Shown here one piece after another: positions 7,855 through 17,056 of a stretch of DNA of 64,000 nt. The stretch is from Achromobacter spanius (lineage in GTDB: Bacteria; Pseudomonadota; Gammaproteobacteria; Burkholderiales; Burkholderiaceae_B): contig NZ_CP034689.1 of the NCBI RefSeq assembly GCF_003994415.1, positions 3,658,001 to 3,722,000 of the forward strand, read 5' to 3'. The position numbers were made by a program, and so were the translations under genes. The notes under the pieces are model-generated. The model ran no database searches, was not told the DNA's origin, and worked only from the letters and a program-made list of their open reading frames with translations. Position 1 is the stretch's first letter; every line of letters begins with the position of its first letter.

Positions 7855-9054
7855 TCAGACCGCCGCCGCGCCCTCGGGCGTGCGCGCCAGAAATTCCATC
7901 GCGGCCTGCACGCCGCCGGAACGATGCGGCACGCCCGCGGCGGCCAATCCCATTTCGACGCCGGCCAGCGTGCCGCACAGCGTCAGGTCGTTGAAGTGGC
8001 CCAGGTGGCCGATGCGGAAAATGCGGTCGGACAATTTCCCCAGACCCTGCCCAAGCGACATATCGAAGCGTTCCAGAATCAGCTTGCGCAGCGCGTCGGC
8101 GCTATGGCCCTCGGGCATCATCACCGCGGTCAGCGCGGGGCTATGCGCGGCCGGATCCAGGCTCAGCAGTTCCAGCCCCCAACCCGCCACGGCCAGGCGG
8201 GTTGCGCGCGCGTGGCGTTCGTGGCGCGCGAACACAGCGGGCAAGCCTTCGGCTTGCAACATGGCCAACGCTTCATGCAGGCCGTACAGCAGATTGGTCG
8301 ACGGCGTATACGGGAAATAGCCCTTGGCGTTGGCCGTCAGCATTTCGCCCCAGTCCCAATACGAACGCGGCAGACGCGCGCTATCGGCTGCCGCCAGCGC
8401 ACGCGCGCTGACGGCGTTGAACGCCAGGCCCGGCGGCAGCATCAAGCCCTTTTGCGAGCCGGCCACGGTGACGTCCACGCCCCATTCGTCGTGGCGGTAA
8501 TCAATCGAACCCAAGGAAGAAATCGTGTCCACCATCAGCAGCGCGGGGTGCGCGGCGCGGTCGATCGCGGCACGCACGGCGGCGATGTTGCTGGTGACGC
8601 CGGTAGACGTTTCGTTATGCACCACGCACACGGCCTTGATGCGATGCTGCGTGTCTTCGGCCAGGCGCGCGCCGATCACGGCGGCGTCAACGGGATGGCG
8701 CCAGTCGCCTTCCACGTAATCCACCTCCAGCCCCAGCCGCCCTGCCAGCTTCTTCCACAGGCTGGCGAAGTGGCCGGTTTCCACCATCAGCACGCGGTCG
8801 CCGGACGACAGCGTATTGACCAGCGCCGCTTCCCAGGCGCCCGTGCCCGACGACGGAAAAATCACCACCGGCGATTGCGTCTGGAAGACCTGCTTCGCGC
8901 CTTCCAGCACCGCGAGGCCCAGCGCGCCGAACTCGGGTCCGCGATGATCGATGGTGGGTTGATCAATGGCGCGCAAGACGCGGTCGGGCACATTGGTTGG
9001 CCCCGGAATCTGCAAGAAGTGCCGGCCGGACAGATGGGTGTTCAGGGTAAGCAT
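7855..9054 (-). CDS. PLP-dependent aminotransferase, alanine/serine-glyoxylate type
   Basis: Class V aminotransferase of 399 residues. The N-terminus has the signature IPGPTNVPDRVLRAID, the phosphate-binding loop is SSGTGAWEAAL (about residues 68-78), the cofactor aspartate is Asp176 (MVDTISSLGS), and the PLP lysine is Lys202 (AGSQKGLMLPPGL). Family members transfer amino groups from serine or alanine to glyoxylate; the true donor is not determined. It is divergent from a GntR regulator, and GTATAC operator-like sites lie in the gap, so it is probably controlled by that regulator along with the transporter genes. Confidence 0.9.
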   Translation of the reverse strand: MLTLNTHLSGRHFLQIPGPTNVPDRVLRAIDQPTIDHRGPEFGALGLAVLEGAKQVFQTQSPVVIFPSSGTGAWEAALVNTLSSGDRVLMVETGHFASLWKKLAGRLGLEVDYVEGDWRHPVDAAVIGARLAEDTQHRIKAVCVVHNETSTGVTSNIAAVRAAIDRAAHPALLMVDTISSLGSIDYRHDEWGVDVTVAGSQKGLMLPPGLAFNAVSARALAAADSARLPRSYWDWGEMLTANAKGYFPYTPSTNLLYGLHEALAMLQAEGLPAVFARHERHARATRLAVAGWGLELLSLDPAAHSPALTAVMMPEGHSADALRKLILERFDMSLGQGLGKLSDRIFRIGHLGHFNDLTLCGTLAGVEMGLAAAGVPHRSGGVQAAMEFLARTPEGAAAV

Positions 9055-9077
9055 GCGTAGCCCCAGGGTGGAATTTT

Positions 9078-9269
9078 TTGTATACCAGTGAAAGAAGCGC
9101 GGCGTTTAACACGGCGTTTGAAACGGCCGGGGCCGAGCACGCGGACTTGCAGCATGCGCCACTCTATCCCATTGTTTTTGCATCGATAACCTAGGGTATA
9201 CACCCATGATTGAAGTCGCGGCGACAGGTTTATAGTGCAAAAAAACACGGGGAAATGTTGGTATACCAA
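9078..9269. promoter_or_regulatory. three GTATAC operator-like sites in the GntR/aminotransferase gap
   Basis: TTGTATACCAG (9078-9088) lies just before the aminotransferase start, GGTATACACC (9195-9204) is mid-gap, and the perfect 12 bp palindrome TTGGTATACCAA (9258-9269) runs into the ATG of gntR. FadR/FCD-type GntR proteins bind short palindromes of this kind. The arrangement predicts autorepression plus control of the divergent aminotransferase. Binding is inferred. Confidence 0.6.
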
Positions 9270-10069
9270 TGAGCAGCAATCCTAGCCTGATGCCGGATTT
9301 GGCCAGGTCGGCACGCGCCGATTCCGCCATGCCCGACGCGTTGCCAAACGCCGCCGCGCCCGCCGCGCCCGCCGCGCCACGCGCCGCCAGCAACGGCCGC
9401 ACGCTGCCCGGCACGGTTGCCAGCGCGCTGCGCGAACGCATCATCCAAGGTGAATTCCCCCCCGGTTCCCGCTTGAACGAACGCGCCTTGTGCGACTTGC
9501 TGGGCGTGTCACGCACCCCCTTGCGTGAAGCCTTCCGCGTATTGGCGGCCGAAGGCCTGGTGCAGATCGAACCCAACCGCGGCGCGCAAGTCGTGGCGCT
9601 GTCGGAAGCCAACATCCGCGAGGCCTTCGAAGTCATCGGCGGCCTGGAAGCCATGTCTTGCCGGCTGGCGTGCGAACGCGCCACCGACCTTGAAATTGCC
9701 GAGATCCGCGCGCTGACCTACGAAATGATGGCCAGCCACGCGCGCCACGACCTGCCTACCTACTTCCACACGAACCGCGAGATCCACGAACGCATCAGTC
9801 TGGCTTCGCACAACAGCCTGCTAAAGCAGTTGTACGACGCGCAGAACGCGCGCATCCAGAACCTGCGTTTCGTGTCGAACGAGAACCGGCAGAAGTGGGA
9901 CTTGGCCATGCGTGAACACATCGAGATGGCCGAGGCCCTGGACGCGCGCGACGCGGACCGGCTGGCGGGCATCATGCGGCAGCACTTGCAGCGCAAGTGC
10001 GAGGCCGCGCTGAAAAGCCTGAACCCCGATGCGGCGCCCCCGCCCGCGCAATCGTCCAAATCTGGTTGA
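9269..10069 (+). CDS. GntR-family regulator with FCD ligand domain
   Basis: The 266-residue protein has a long Ala/Pro-rich N-terminal extension (about 40 residues), a winged helix (ALRERIIQGEFPPGSRLNER ending with SRTPLREAFRVL, about residues 50-105), and a helical FCD domain with metal- or ligand-binding histidines (FHTNREIHERI, MREHIEMAEALDARD). The start codon overlaps a perfect palindrome, so autoregulation is likely. The peptide transporter genes follow in the same direction, and the aminotransferase-hydrolase genes are divergent. A carboxylate or amino acid derivative would be the expected effector. Confidence 0.9.
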   Translation: MSSNPSLMPDLARSARADSAMPDALPNAAAPAAPAAPRAASNGRTLPGTVASALRERIIQGEFPPGSRLNERALCDLLGVSRTPLREAFRVLAAEGLVQIEPNRGAQVVALSEANIREAFEVIGGLEAMSCRLACERATDLEIAEIRALTYEMMASHARHDLPTYFHTNREIHERISLASHNSLLKQLYDAQNARIQNLRFVSNENRQKWDLAMREHIEMAEALDARDADRLAGIMRQHLQRKCEAALKSLNPDAAPPPAQSSKSG

Positions 10070-10177
10070 GCCTGCCCTCCCGGCGCAAGGACGATAACGA
10101 TAAAAACAGGGTGGCGCGACCCGGAGCGAGACGTTGGATACGCAGTACTTGTAGTGCCTTCCACAGGAGCCTTCACC

Positions 10178-11761
10178 ATGGCTGATAGTCGCTTCACACC
10201 GCAGCACCCTGCCTTTGCCCCCGTCTTGCGCGCCCGCCGCATCACCCCGATGCGCGCGGTTGCCGCCGCCCTCCTGGCCTGCGCCACGCTTACGGCCCAG
10301 CCCGCGCTGGCCGGCAAGAAGGACGACACCTTGCGCATGGCCTATGACCAGGCGCCGGAAAGCGTGGACCCGTACTTCAACAATGTGCGGATCGGCGTCA
10401 TCATTGCCGCCAACGTCTGGGACACGCTGCTCTACCACGACCCCGTCTCCAACGAGTACCGGGGGCAACTGGCCAAGAGCTGGAAGCAGATCGATGACAA
10501 GACGATGGAATTCGAGCTGCGCCAAGGCGTGAAATTCCACAACGGCGAAGAGTTCGACGCGGACTCGGTCGTGTACACGCTGAACTATGTGGCCGACCCG
10601 AAGAACAAGGCCGTCACGCAGCAAAACGTGTCGTGGATCGACAAGGTCGAAAAAATCGACAAGTACAAGGTGCGCCTGACCACCAAGGCGCCCTTCCCTG
10701 CCGCCAAGGAATACCTGTCCACCACCGTGGCCATCCACCCGGCCAAGTACTACAAGGAAGTCGGCCCCCAGGGCATGAACGCCAAGCCGGTGGGCTCTGG
10801 CCCGTACAAGGTGGTGGACTACCAGCCGGGCAAGTCCATCACGCTGGAACGCAACACCGAGTACTTCAAGGATTCGCCCAAGGCGCAGCCGAAGATCGGC
10901 AAGGTCGTCATCCGCTTCATTCCTGACCGCCAGACGCAGATGGCTGAAGTCATCTCGGGTGGCGAAGACCTGATCATGAGCGTGCCCAAGGACCAGGCCG
11001 AACAGCTGGGCCAGATACCGAACCTGCAGATGGTCACCGGCAACACCATGCGCATCGTGTTCATGCAGATGAACATCAAGGAAGGCACGCCCGCGCCGCA
11101 ACTGAAAGACGAGCGCGTGCGCAAGGCCATCATCCACGCGATCGACCGCGAATCCATGCTGAAGAACATCGTGGGTGAAGGCGGCGGGCTCATCAACACC
11201 ATCTGCACCCCCTCGCAAGTGGGTTGCACACAAGATGGCGCGCCCACCTACAAGTACGACCCGGCGCTGTCCAAGAAGCTGCTGGCCGAAGCGGGCTACC
11301 CCGACGGTTTCGACATCGACATCGTGGCCTACCGCGAGCGCAACCAGACGGAAGCCATCATCAATTACCTGCGTGCCGTGGGCATCCGCGCCAAGCTGAA
11401 CTTTTTGCAGTACGCCGCCATGCGCGACATGATCCGCGCCAACAAGGCGTCGCTGACGCACCAGACCTGGGGCTCCAACCTGGTGAACGATGTGTCGGCG
11501 TCCACGCCCGTGTACTTTGCCTTCGGCAACGACGACATCACCCGCGACCCCAAGGTGCGCGACCTGCTCAACAAGGGTGACCACACCATCGAGGCCAAGC
11601 CGCGCAAAGCGGCCTACAAGGAAGCGCTGGACCTGATTGCGGAGAAGGCGTACGCGGTGCCGCTGTGGACGCTGCCCGCCTACTACGTTGCCACCAAGGA
11701 CGTGAACTTCAAGCCCTATTCGGACGAACTCGTCCGCTTCTGGGACATGAGCTGGAAGTAA
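10178..11761 (+). CDS. peptide-type ABC transporter substrate-binding protein (SBP family 5)
   Basis: Periplasmic binding protein of the DppA/OppA class, 527 residues. The signal peptide has an unusually long n-region before MRAVAAALLACATLTAQPAL. Family features follow, such as AKSWKQIDDKTMEFELRQGV and GSGPYKVVDYQPG. The ATG at 10178 follows an AGGAG site and is better placed than the ATG at 10154. It heads the five-gene transporter and M20 peptidase set. The ligand could be a peptide or another amide-containing nutrient; sequence alone does not say which. Confidence 0.93.
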   Translation: MADSRFTPQHPAFAPVLRARRITPMRAVAAALLACATLTAQPALAGKKDDTLRMAYDQAPESVDPYFNNVRIGVIIAANVWDTLLYHDPVSNEYRGQLAKSWKQIDDKTMEFELRQGVKFHNGEEFDADSVVYTLNYVADPKNKAVTQQNVSWIDKVEKIDKYKVRLTTKAPFPAAKEYLSTTVAIHPAKYYKEVGPQGMNAKPVGSGPYKVVDYQPGKSITLERNTEYFKDSPKAQPKIGKVVIRFIPDRQTQMAEVISGGEDLIMSVPKDQAEQLGQIPNLQMVTGNTMRIVFMQMNIKEGTPAPQLKDERVRKAIIHAIDRESMLKNIVGEGGGLINTICTPSQVGCTQDGAPTYKYDPALSKKLLAEAGYPDGFDIDIVAYRERNQTEAIINYLRAVGIRAKLNFLQYAAMRDMIRANKASLTHQTWGSNLVNDVSASTPVYFAFGNDDITRDPKVRDLLNKGDHTIEAKPRKAAYKEALDLIAEKAYAVPLWTLPAYYVATKDVNFKPYSDELVRFWDMSWK

Positions 11762-11827
11762 GGCGCAGGCTTGGCGCCGGGCGTGCGTAATGCGCGCCCG
11801 GCGTGCTGACACGTTAGAGGAAGTCCT

Positions 11828-12745
11828 ATGCTGTATTTCACGATCAGGCGTCTGGGCCTGGCGGCGCTGGTGGCGCTGACCGTATCGGTCCTGGCGTTCC
11901 TGCTGCTGCACCTGTCGGGCGACCCCGCCCTGGCCCTGGCGGGCGAAGGCGCGCGCCAGGCCGACATCGACATGATCCGCAAGACCTACGGGCTGGACCG
12001 GCCGCTGGTGGTGCAGTATGCCGATTGGCTCTGGCATATTGCGCAAGGCGATTTCGGTACGTCTGTGTACTTCAAGACCGACGCCGGCCCGCTGATTTGG
12101 TCCAAGCTCAAGACCACCTTGATGCTGGGCATGGGCGCGCTGGGCTTCGCGCTGTTTATCTCGATTCCGCTGGGCGTGCTGGCCGCCATCTACAAGGGCA
12201 GCGTGATCGACCGCGCCTGTCTGGCCATCGCGGTGCTGGGCCAGGCGCTGCCGAATTTCTTTTTCGCGCTGATCCTGATCATGCTGTTCTCGATCTCGCT
12301 GCGCATCCTGCCGGTATCGGGCAGCGGCACCTGGCAGCACTTCGTGATGCCCGCCATTGCGCTGGGCTACTACGTGGCGCCCGCCTTCATGCGGCTGATA
12401 CGCGCCGGCATGATCGAGGTGCTAGGCGCCGACTACATCCGCACCGCGCGCGCCAAGGGCCTGCCGGCCCGCAAGATCATCTTCAAGCACGCGCTGCGCA
12501 ACGCCATCGTGCCCGTGGTGGCGCTTGCCGCCGTGCAGTTGGGCTACCTGCTGGGCGGCTCGGTCGTCATTGAAACCATCTTCGCGCTGGACGGGCTGGG
12601 CTACCTGGCCTACCAAAGCATTACGTACAAGGACTTTCCGGTGATGCAGCTGATCGTGCTGCTGCTGTCCGTGCTGTATGTGCTGCTGACGCTTGCCGCC
12701 GATATCGCCAACGCGTGGCTTGATCCGCGCATCCGGGTGTCCTGA
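11828..12745 (+). CDS. peptide ABC transporter permease, DppB type
   Basis: Inner-membrane permease of 305 residues with the N-terminal helix LGLAALVALTVSVLAFLLLH, the conserved DPALALAGEGA segment after it, and the EAA-loop sequence IRTARAKGLPARKIIFKHAL that contacts the ATPases. It has the DppB/OppB N-terminal extension and six predicted membrane spans. It follows the binding protein by 66 bp and is preceded by an AGGAAG ribosome site. Confidence 0.94.
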   Translation: MLYFTIRRLGLAALVALTVSVLAFLLLHLSGDPALALAGEGARQADIDMIRKTYGLDRPLVVQYADWLWHIAQGDFGTSVYFKTDAGPLIWSKLKTTLMLGMGALGFALFISIPLGVLAAIYKGSVIDRACLAIAVLGQALPNFFFALILIMLFSISLRILPVSGSGTWQHFVMPAIALGYYVAPAFMRLIRAGMIEVLGADYIRTARAKGLPARKIIFKHALRNAIVPVVALAAVQLGYLLGGSVVIETIFALDGLGYLAYQSITYKDFPVMQLIVLLLSVLYVLLTLAADIANAWLDPRIRVS

Positions 12746-12746
12746 C

Positions 12747-13658
12747 ATGACTACGCCTATCCTCACCCCTACGGTTCCGGGCGCCCCCGCGCCCATGGAA
12801 CTCACCGCCGCCACCTTGCGCTGGCGCCGGCTGCGCCGCAACAAGGCCTTGCTGGCGGGCGGCGGCATCCTGCTGATCATTGTGCTGATTGCGCTGCTGG
12901 CGCCGTGGATATCTCCGCACGACCCCTACTTCCAGGACCTGGCCTACCGCACCGCGCCGCCCGTCTGGTACGAAAAAGGCACCTGGCTGCATCCGCTGGG
13001 CACCGACCAGTTGGGCCGCGACTATATGTCGCGCCTGTTCTACGGGGCCCGTATCTCGCTGTTGATCGGCATCAGCGTGGCGCTGATTTCGGGAATCATC
13101 GGCACCGCCATGGGCATGGCCGCCGGGTACTTCGGCGGCAAGGTCGACATGGCCGTGTCGTTCCTGATCACAACGCGTTTGTCGATGCCTGTGATTCTGG
13201 TGGCGCTGGCTACCGTGGCCATCGTGGGCGGCTCGCTGTGGGTCGTCATCCTGGTGCTGGGCCTGCTGAAATGGGACCGCTACGCCGTCGTCATGCGCAG
13301 CGCCACGCAGCAGGTGCGGTCGTTGGAATACGTGGCGGCGGCGCAGGCCGCGGGCGCGTCCACCTGGCGCATCGTGTGGGGCGAAGTGCTGCCCAATGTG
13401 GTGCCGCAACTGATCGTGATTGCCACGCTGGAAGCCGCCAGCGCCATTCTGCTGGAGGCCTCGCTGTCGTTCCTGGGCCTGGGCGTGCAGCCGCCGCTGC
13501 CGTCCTGGGGGCTGATGATTTCGGAAGCCAAGGCCTATATGTTCTTCTCGTTCTGGCTGATCGCCATTCCGGGGTCGGCGTTGGCGCTGTTGATCTTTGC
13601 GATCAATCTGGCCGGCGACGGGCTGCATCAACTGCTGACGCCTGAAGAGAGGGCCTGA
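12747..13658 (+). CDS. peptide ABC transporter permease, DppC type
   Basis: The 303-residue partner permease has a cytoplasmic N-terminal stretch, a first helix at about residues 35-52 (LLAGGGILLIIVLIALLAPW), the GTDQLGRDYMSRLFYGARIS signature of the DppC family, and an EAA loop (EYVAAAQAAGASTWRIVWGE). It begins one base after the stop of the DppB-type gene, so translation is probably coupled. I used the ATG at 12747 because an upstream in-frame ATG would overlap the preceding gene by more than 50 bases. Confidence 0.94.
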   Translation: MTTPILTPTVPGAPAPMELTAATLRWRRLRRNKALLAGGGILLIIVLIALLAPWISPHDPYFQDLAYRTAPPVWYEKGTWLHPLGTDQLGRDYMSRLFYGARISLLIGISVALISGIIGTAMGMAAGYFGGKVDMAVSFLITTRLSMPVILVALATVAIVGGSLWVVILVLGLLKWDRYAVVMRSATQQVRSLEYVAAAQAAGASTWRIVWGEVLPNVVPQLIVIATLEAASAILLEASLSFLGLGVQPPLPSWGLMISEAKAYMFFSFWLIAIPGSALALLIFAINLAGDGLHQLLTPEERA

Positions 13659-13660
13659 CC

Positions 13661-14650
13661 ATGAACGAAAAAGAAATTGTTCTGGACGTACAAGGGCTGA
13701 CGGTGGACATCGCCACGCCACGCGGGCCGCTGCATGCGGTGCGCGACGTGTCGTTCCAGGTCAGGCGCGGCGAAACGCTGTGCCTCGTGGGTGAGTCGGG
13801 CTGCGGCAAGTCGATGACCTCGCTGGCCATCATGGGCTTGCTGCCCAAGGCCGCCAAGCGCACGACGCGCCGCCTGGCGGTGCTGGGCGAAGACCTGTCC
13901 GCCGCGCGCGGCCGCCGCATCAACGCACTGCGCGGCAGCAAGATGGCGATGATCTTCCAGGAACCGATGACGGCGCTGAACCCGGCGTACGCCATCGGCG
14001 AACAACTGACCGAGCACTACATCCATCACCGTCATGCCAGCCAGCAGCAGGCGCGCGACCGCGCCGTGGAACTGCTGGAGAAAGTGGGCATTGCCTCGGC
14101 CGGACAGCGCCTGACGCAGTATCCGCATCAGTTGTCGGGCGGCCTGCGCCAGCGCGTGATGATCGCGATGGCGCTTATGTGCGGCCCGGAATTGCTGATT
14201 GCCGACGAGCCCAGCACCGCGCTGGACGTCACCATCCAGGCGCAGATCCTGCGCTTGCTGGCCGACCTGCAAGCCGAGCTGGGCATCGCGATGGTGCTGA
14301 TCACCCACGACCTGGGCGTGGTGGCGCGCATTGCGCAGCAGGTTGCGGTGATGTATGCCGGGCAGATCGTCGAGGAAGGCCCGGTGAAAGACATCTTCGC
14401 CACGCCGCGTCATCCGTATACGCAGGGGCTGCTGGGCTGTATTCCCGTGCCCGGCCGCACCCCGCCCGGCGAATCGCTGGGCACCATACCCGGCGTGGTG
14501 CCGTCGCTGGTGGGCGACCTGCGCGGCTGCGCCTTCGCCGACCGCTGCCAGTATGTGCAGCCGCAATGCCGCGACACGGTCCCTGTGTACGGCCATCCGC
14601 CGCACCAGCAATGGCGCTGCATCCGCCAAGAAGAAGGAGTTCCGGCATGA
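13661..14650 (+). CDS. peptide ABC transporter ATPase, DppD type
   Basis: The 329-residue ATPase has Walker A GESGCGKS, signature LSGGLRQRV, Walker B LLIADEPSTALD and the H-loop LITHDLGVV. The C-terminal oligopeptide extension contains a cysteine group (CAFADRCQYVQPQC). It starts 2 bp after the DppC-type gene and ends with an ATGA overlap into the next ATPase, typical of heterodimeric ATPases of Dpp/Opp importers. Confidence 0.95.
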   Translation: MNEKEIVLDVQGLTVDIATPRGPLHAVRDVSFQVRRGETLCLVGESGCGKSMTSLAIMGLLPKAAKRTTRRLAVLGEDLSAARGRRINALRGSKMAMIFQEPMTALNPAYAIGEQLTEHYIHHRHASQQQARDRAVELLEKVGIASAGQRLTQYPHQLSGGLRQRVMIAMALMCGPELLIADEPSTALDVTIQAQILRLLADLQAELGIAMVLITHDLGVVARIAQQVAVMYAGQIVEEGPVKDIFATPRHPYTQGLLGCIPVPGRTPPGESLGTIPGVVPSLVGDLRGCAFADRCQYVQPQCRDTVPVYGHPPHQQWRCIRQEEGVPA

Positions 14651-15639
14651 GCGCGCTCTTGCAAGCTGAAGCCGTCAGCCGGCAGTTTTCCATCCGCTCG
14701 GGCATGTTCCGCCCGCGCAGCACCTTGCACGCGGTCAATGGCGTGGACCTGGCGGTGGAACGCGGCGCGGTGCTGGGCATCGTGGGCGAATCGGGCTGCG
14801 GAAAATCCACGCTGGCGCGCATGCTGCTGGGGCTGACGCCGCCCAGCGCGGGCGTGATCAAGCTGGACGGGCAAGACATCAGTCAGATGGACCGGCGCGC
14901 GCTGGCCCGCCGTGTGCAGCCGATTTTTCAGGATCCGTATTCGTCCTTGAACCCGCGCCGTTCCATTGCGTCCATCGTGTCGCTGCCGCTGGAGGTGCAC
15001 GGCATCCCCAACCCCAAGCTGCACAAGGCCATTGAAATGCTGGAGCGCGTGGGCCTGCCGCCGCGCCTGGCGCACAACACGCCGGGGCAGTTGTCGGGCG
15101 GGCAGCGCCAGCGGGTGGCGATTGCGCGGGCGCTGGTCATGAACCCCGAGATCGTGATTTGCGACGAGCCGACGTCCGCGCTGGATGTGTCGGTGCAGGC
15201 GCAGATCATGAACCTGCTGATGGACCTGCGCCGCGAATTCAACCTGACCTATGTCTTCATCAGCCACAACCTGGCGGTGGTGGAGCACATTGCCACGCAC
15301 GTGGCGGTGATGTATCTGGGCCGCGTGGTGGAATCCGCCGACACCGCCAAACTGTTCCACGACCCGCGCCACCCGTACACGCAGGCCTTGCTGGCGTCGG
15401 TGCTGACGCCCGAGCCCGGGCTGGGCATTCCGGACATGGGCTTGGGGCTGTCGTTTCCCGACCCGCTAAACCCGCCGCCGGGCTGCCCCTTTCACCCACG
15501 CTGCCAGTACGCGATGGCGCAATGCAAGACCGAACGGCCGGCATTGACCTTGCGCGACGAATCCGTGGTGGCCTGCCATCTGTACCCCGCCGTGTCTTCC
15601 CCCGTTTCCCCTACCCTGACCGGAGTCCAACCATCATGA
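14647..15639 (+). CDS. peptide ABC transporter ATPase, DppF type
   Basis: The second ATPase, 330 residues, has Walker A GESGCGKS, signature LSGGQRQRVAIARAL, Walker B IVICDEPTSALD and a C-terminal oligopeptide-type extension with cysteines (GCPFHPRCQYAMAQC). The start is the ATG in the ATGA overlap with the DppD-type gene, with AAGAAGGAG upstream. It overlaps the M20 peptidase gene by ATGA in turn, so all these genes form one transcript. Confidence 0.95.
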   Translation: MSALLQAEAVSRQFSIRSGMFRPRSTLHAVNGVDLAVERGAVLGIVGESGCGKSTLARMLLGLTPPSAGVIKLDGQDISQMDRRALARRVQPIFQDPYSSLNPRRSIASIVSLPLEVHGIPNPKLHKAIEMLERVGLPPRLAHNTPGQLSGGQRQRVAIARALVMNPEIVICDEPTSALDVSVQAQIMNLLMDLRREFNLTYVFISHNLAVVEHIATHVAVMYLGRVVESADTAKLFHDPRHPYTQALLASVLTPEPGLGIPDMGLGLSFPDPLNPPPGCPFHPRCQYAMAQCKTERPALTLRDESVVACHLYPAVSSPVSPTLTGVQPS

Positions 15640-17042
15640 GCCGCGAGCAAGCCATCGCCCAGGCGGAACACTGTTTTGATTCTGGCGCCTTCCGCGCGCT
15701 GCTGGCGCGCCGGCTGGCGCTGCCCACGGAAAGCCAGAACCCGGAACGCGCCGCCGTGCTGGCGGACTACCTGGAATCGGAAATCCGCCCCGCGTTCGAG
15801 GCGCTGGGTTTCACCTGCCGCACCTTGACGCATCCCAAGGCGCTGGCGCCTTTCCTTTATGCCGAACGGATTGAAGACGCGAGCCTGCCCACCGTGCTGG
15901 GCTACGGGCATGGCGACGTCATCCGGGGCTTGGAAAAGGAATGGAAGGAAGGCTTGTCGCCGTGGACGCTGACCGAGGCCGAAGGCCGCTGGTACGGCCG
16001 TGGCATCGCCGACAACAAGGGGCAGCACACCATCAATATGGAAGCGCTGCGGCTGGTGCTGGAAACGCGCGGCAAGCTGGGCTTCAACGCCAAGTACTTG
16101 ATAGAGATGGGCGAAGAGACCGGGTCGATGGGCTTGCGGGAACTGTGTGCCGAGCATCGCGACATGCTGGCGGCCGACCTGCTGATTGCGTCCGACGGCC
16201 CGCGCCTGGCGCCCCAACGGCCCACCATCTTTCTGGGCGCGCGCGGTAGCCTGAACTTTGATCTGTCGATCGAGGCGCGTGCGGGCGGGCACCATTCGGG
16301 CAATTGGGGCGGGCTGATTTCCAACCCCGGCATTCAGTTGGCGCATGCCATTTCCACGATTGTGTCGCCCACCGGCCAGATCCGTATCAAGGAATGGGTG
16401 CCCGCGGAATTACCCGACGCGGTGCGCCGCGCGCTGGCGGATTGCCAGGTGGATGGCGGCACGGACGGCCCCGAGATTGAACCGGAATGGGGCGAACCCG
16501 GCCTGTCGCCGGCGGAACGGGTTTTTGGCTGGTGCTCGTTTGAAGTGCTGGCGTATAAAACCGGCAACCCGGAAACGCCTGTCAACGCGATCCCACCGCG
16601 TGCCTGGGCGCGTTGCCAACTGCGCTTTGTGGTGGGCGTGGACCCGGACGATCTTATTCCCGCGCTGCGCCGCCATCTGGATCGCGAGGGCTTTCCTATG
16701 GTGAAGATTGCGCTGACACGCGAATCCATGTTCCGCGCCACGCGGATTGACCCCGACGACGCCTGGGTGCGCTGGGCGGTGGATTCGCTGGAACGCACGT
16801 CGGGGCAGAAGACGGCGCTGCTGCCGAATTTGGGCGGGTCATTGCCGAATGATATTTTCACGGACGTGCTGGGCCTGCGCACGATATGGGTCCCGCATTC
16901 GTATCCTGGATGTTCGCAGCACGCGCCGAATGAGCACCTGCCGCCGGAGCTGCTGCGGCAAGCGCTGGGGTTGATGACGGGCTTGTATTGGGATTTGGGC
17001 GCGGGGGGAACGCCGGCGGTATCGCGGGAGAAGGATGCTTGA
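15636..17042 (+). CDS. M20-family metallopeptidase/amidohydrolase
   Basis: Zinc-dependent exopeptidase or deacylase of the ArgE/DapE/CPG2 clan, 468 residues. Expected ligands are seen: His92 and Asp94 (GYGHGDV), Asp126 (GRGIADNKGQ), Glu160-Glu161 (MGEETGS), an Asp in IASDGPR, and a C-terminal His (APNEHLP). A dimerization domain insert lies between. It shares an ATGA overlap with the transporter ATPase, so it presumably acts on the imported compound in the cytoplasm. With the divergent serine hydrolase and aminotransferase it suggests stepwise breakdown of a peptide or N-acyl amino acid; that pathway is inference. Confidence 0.9.
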   Translation: MSREQAIAQAEHCFDSGAFRALLARRLALPTESQNPERAAVLADYLESEIRPAFEALGFTCRTLTHPKALAPFLYAERIEDASLPTVLGYGHGDVIRGLEKEWKEGLSPWTLTEAEGRWYGRGIADNKGQHTINMEALRLVLETRGKLGFNAKYLIEMGEETGSMGLRELCAEHRDMLAADLLIASDGPRLAPQRPTIFLGARGSLNFDLSIEARAGGHHSGNWGGLISNPGIQLAHAISTIVSPTGQIRIKEWVPAELPDAVRRALADCQVDGGTDGPEIEPEWGEPGLSPAERVFGWCSFEVLAYKTGNPETPVNAIPPRAWARCQLRFVVGVDPDDLIPALRRHLDREGFPMVKIALTRESMFRATRIDPDDAWVRWAVDSLERTSGQKTALLPNLGGSLPNDIFTDVLGLRTIWVPHSYPGCSQHAPNEHLPPELLRQALGLMTGLYWDLGAGGTPAVSREKDA

Positions 17043-17056
17043 TGGTTGCACGCGTT

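Noticed and set aside
9821..12340. Long minus-strand open frame of 839 codons opposite the peptide transporter genes
   Set aside because: It runs antisense to recognised GntR, binding protein and permease genes; it is a high-GC mirror frame rich in His, Arg and Gln with no domain.
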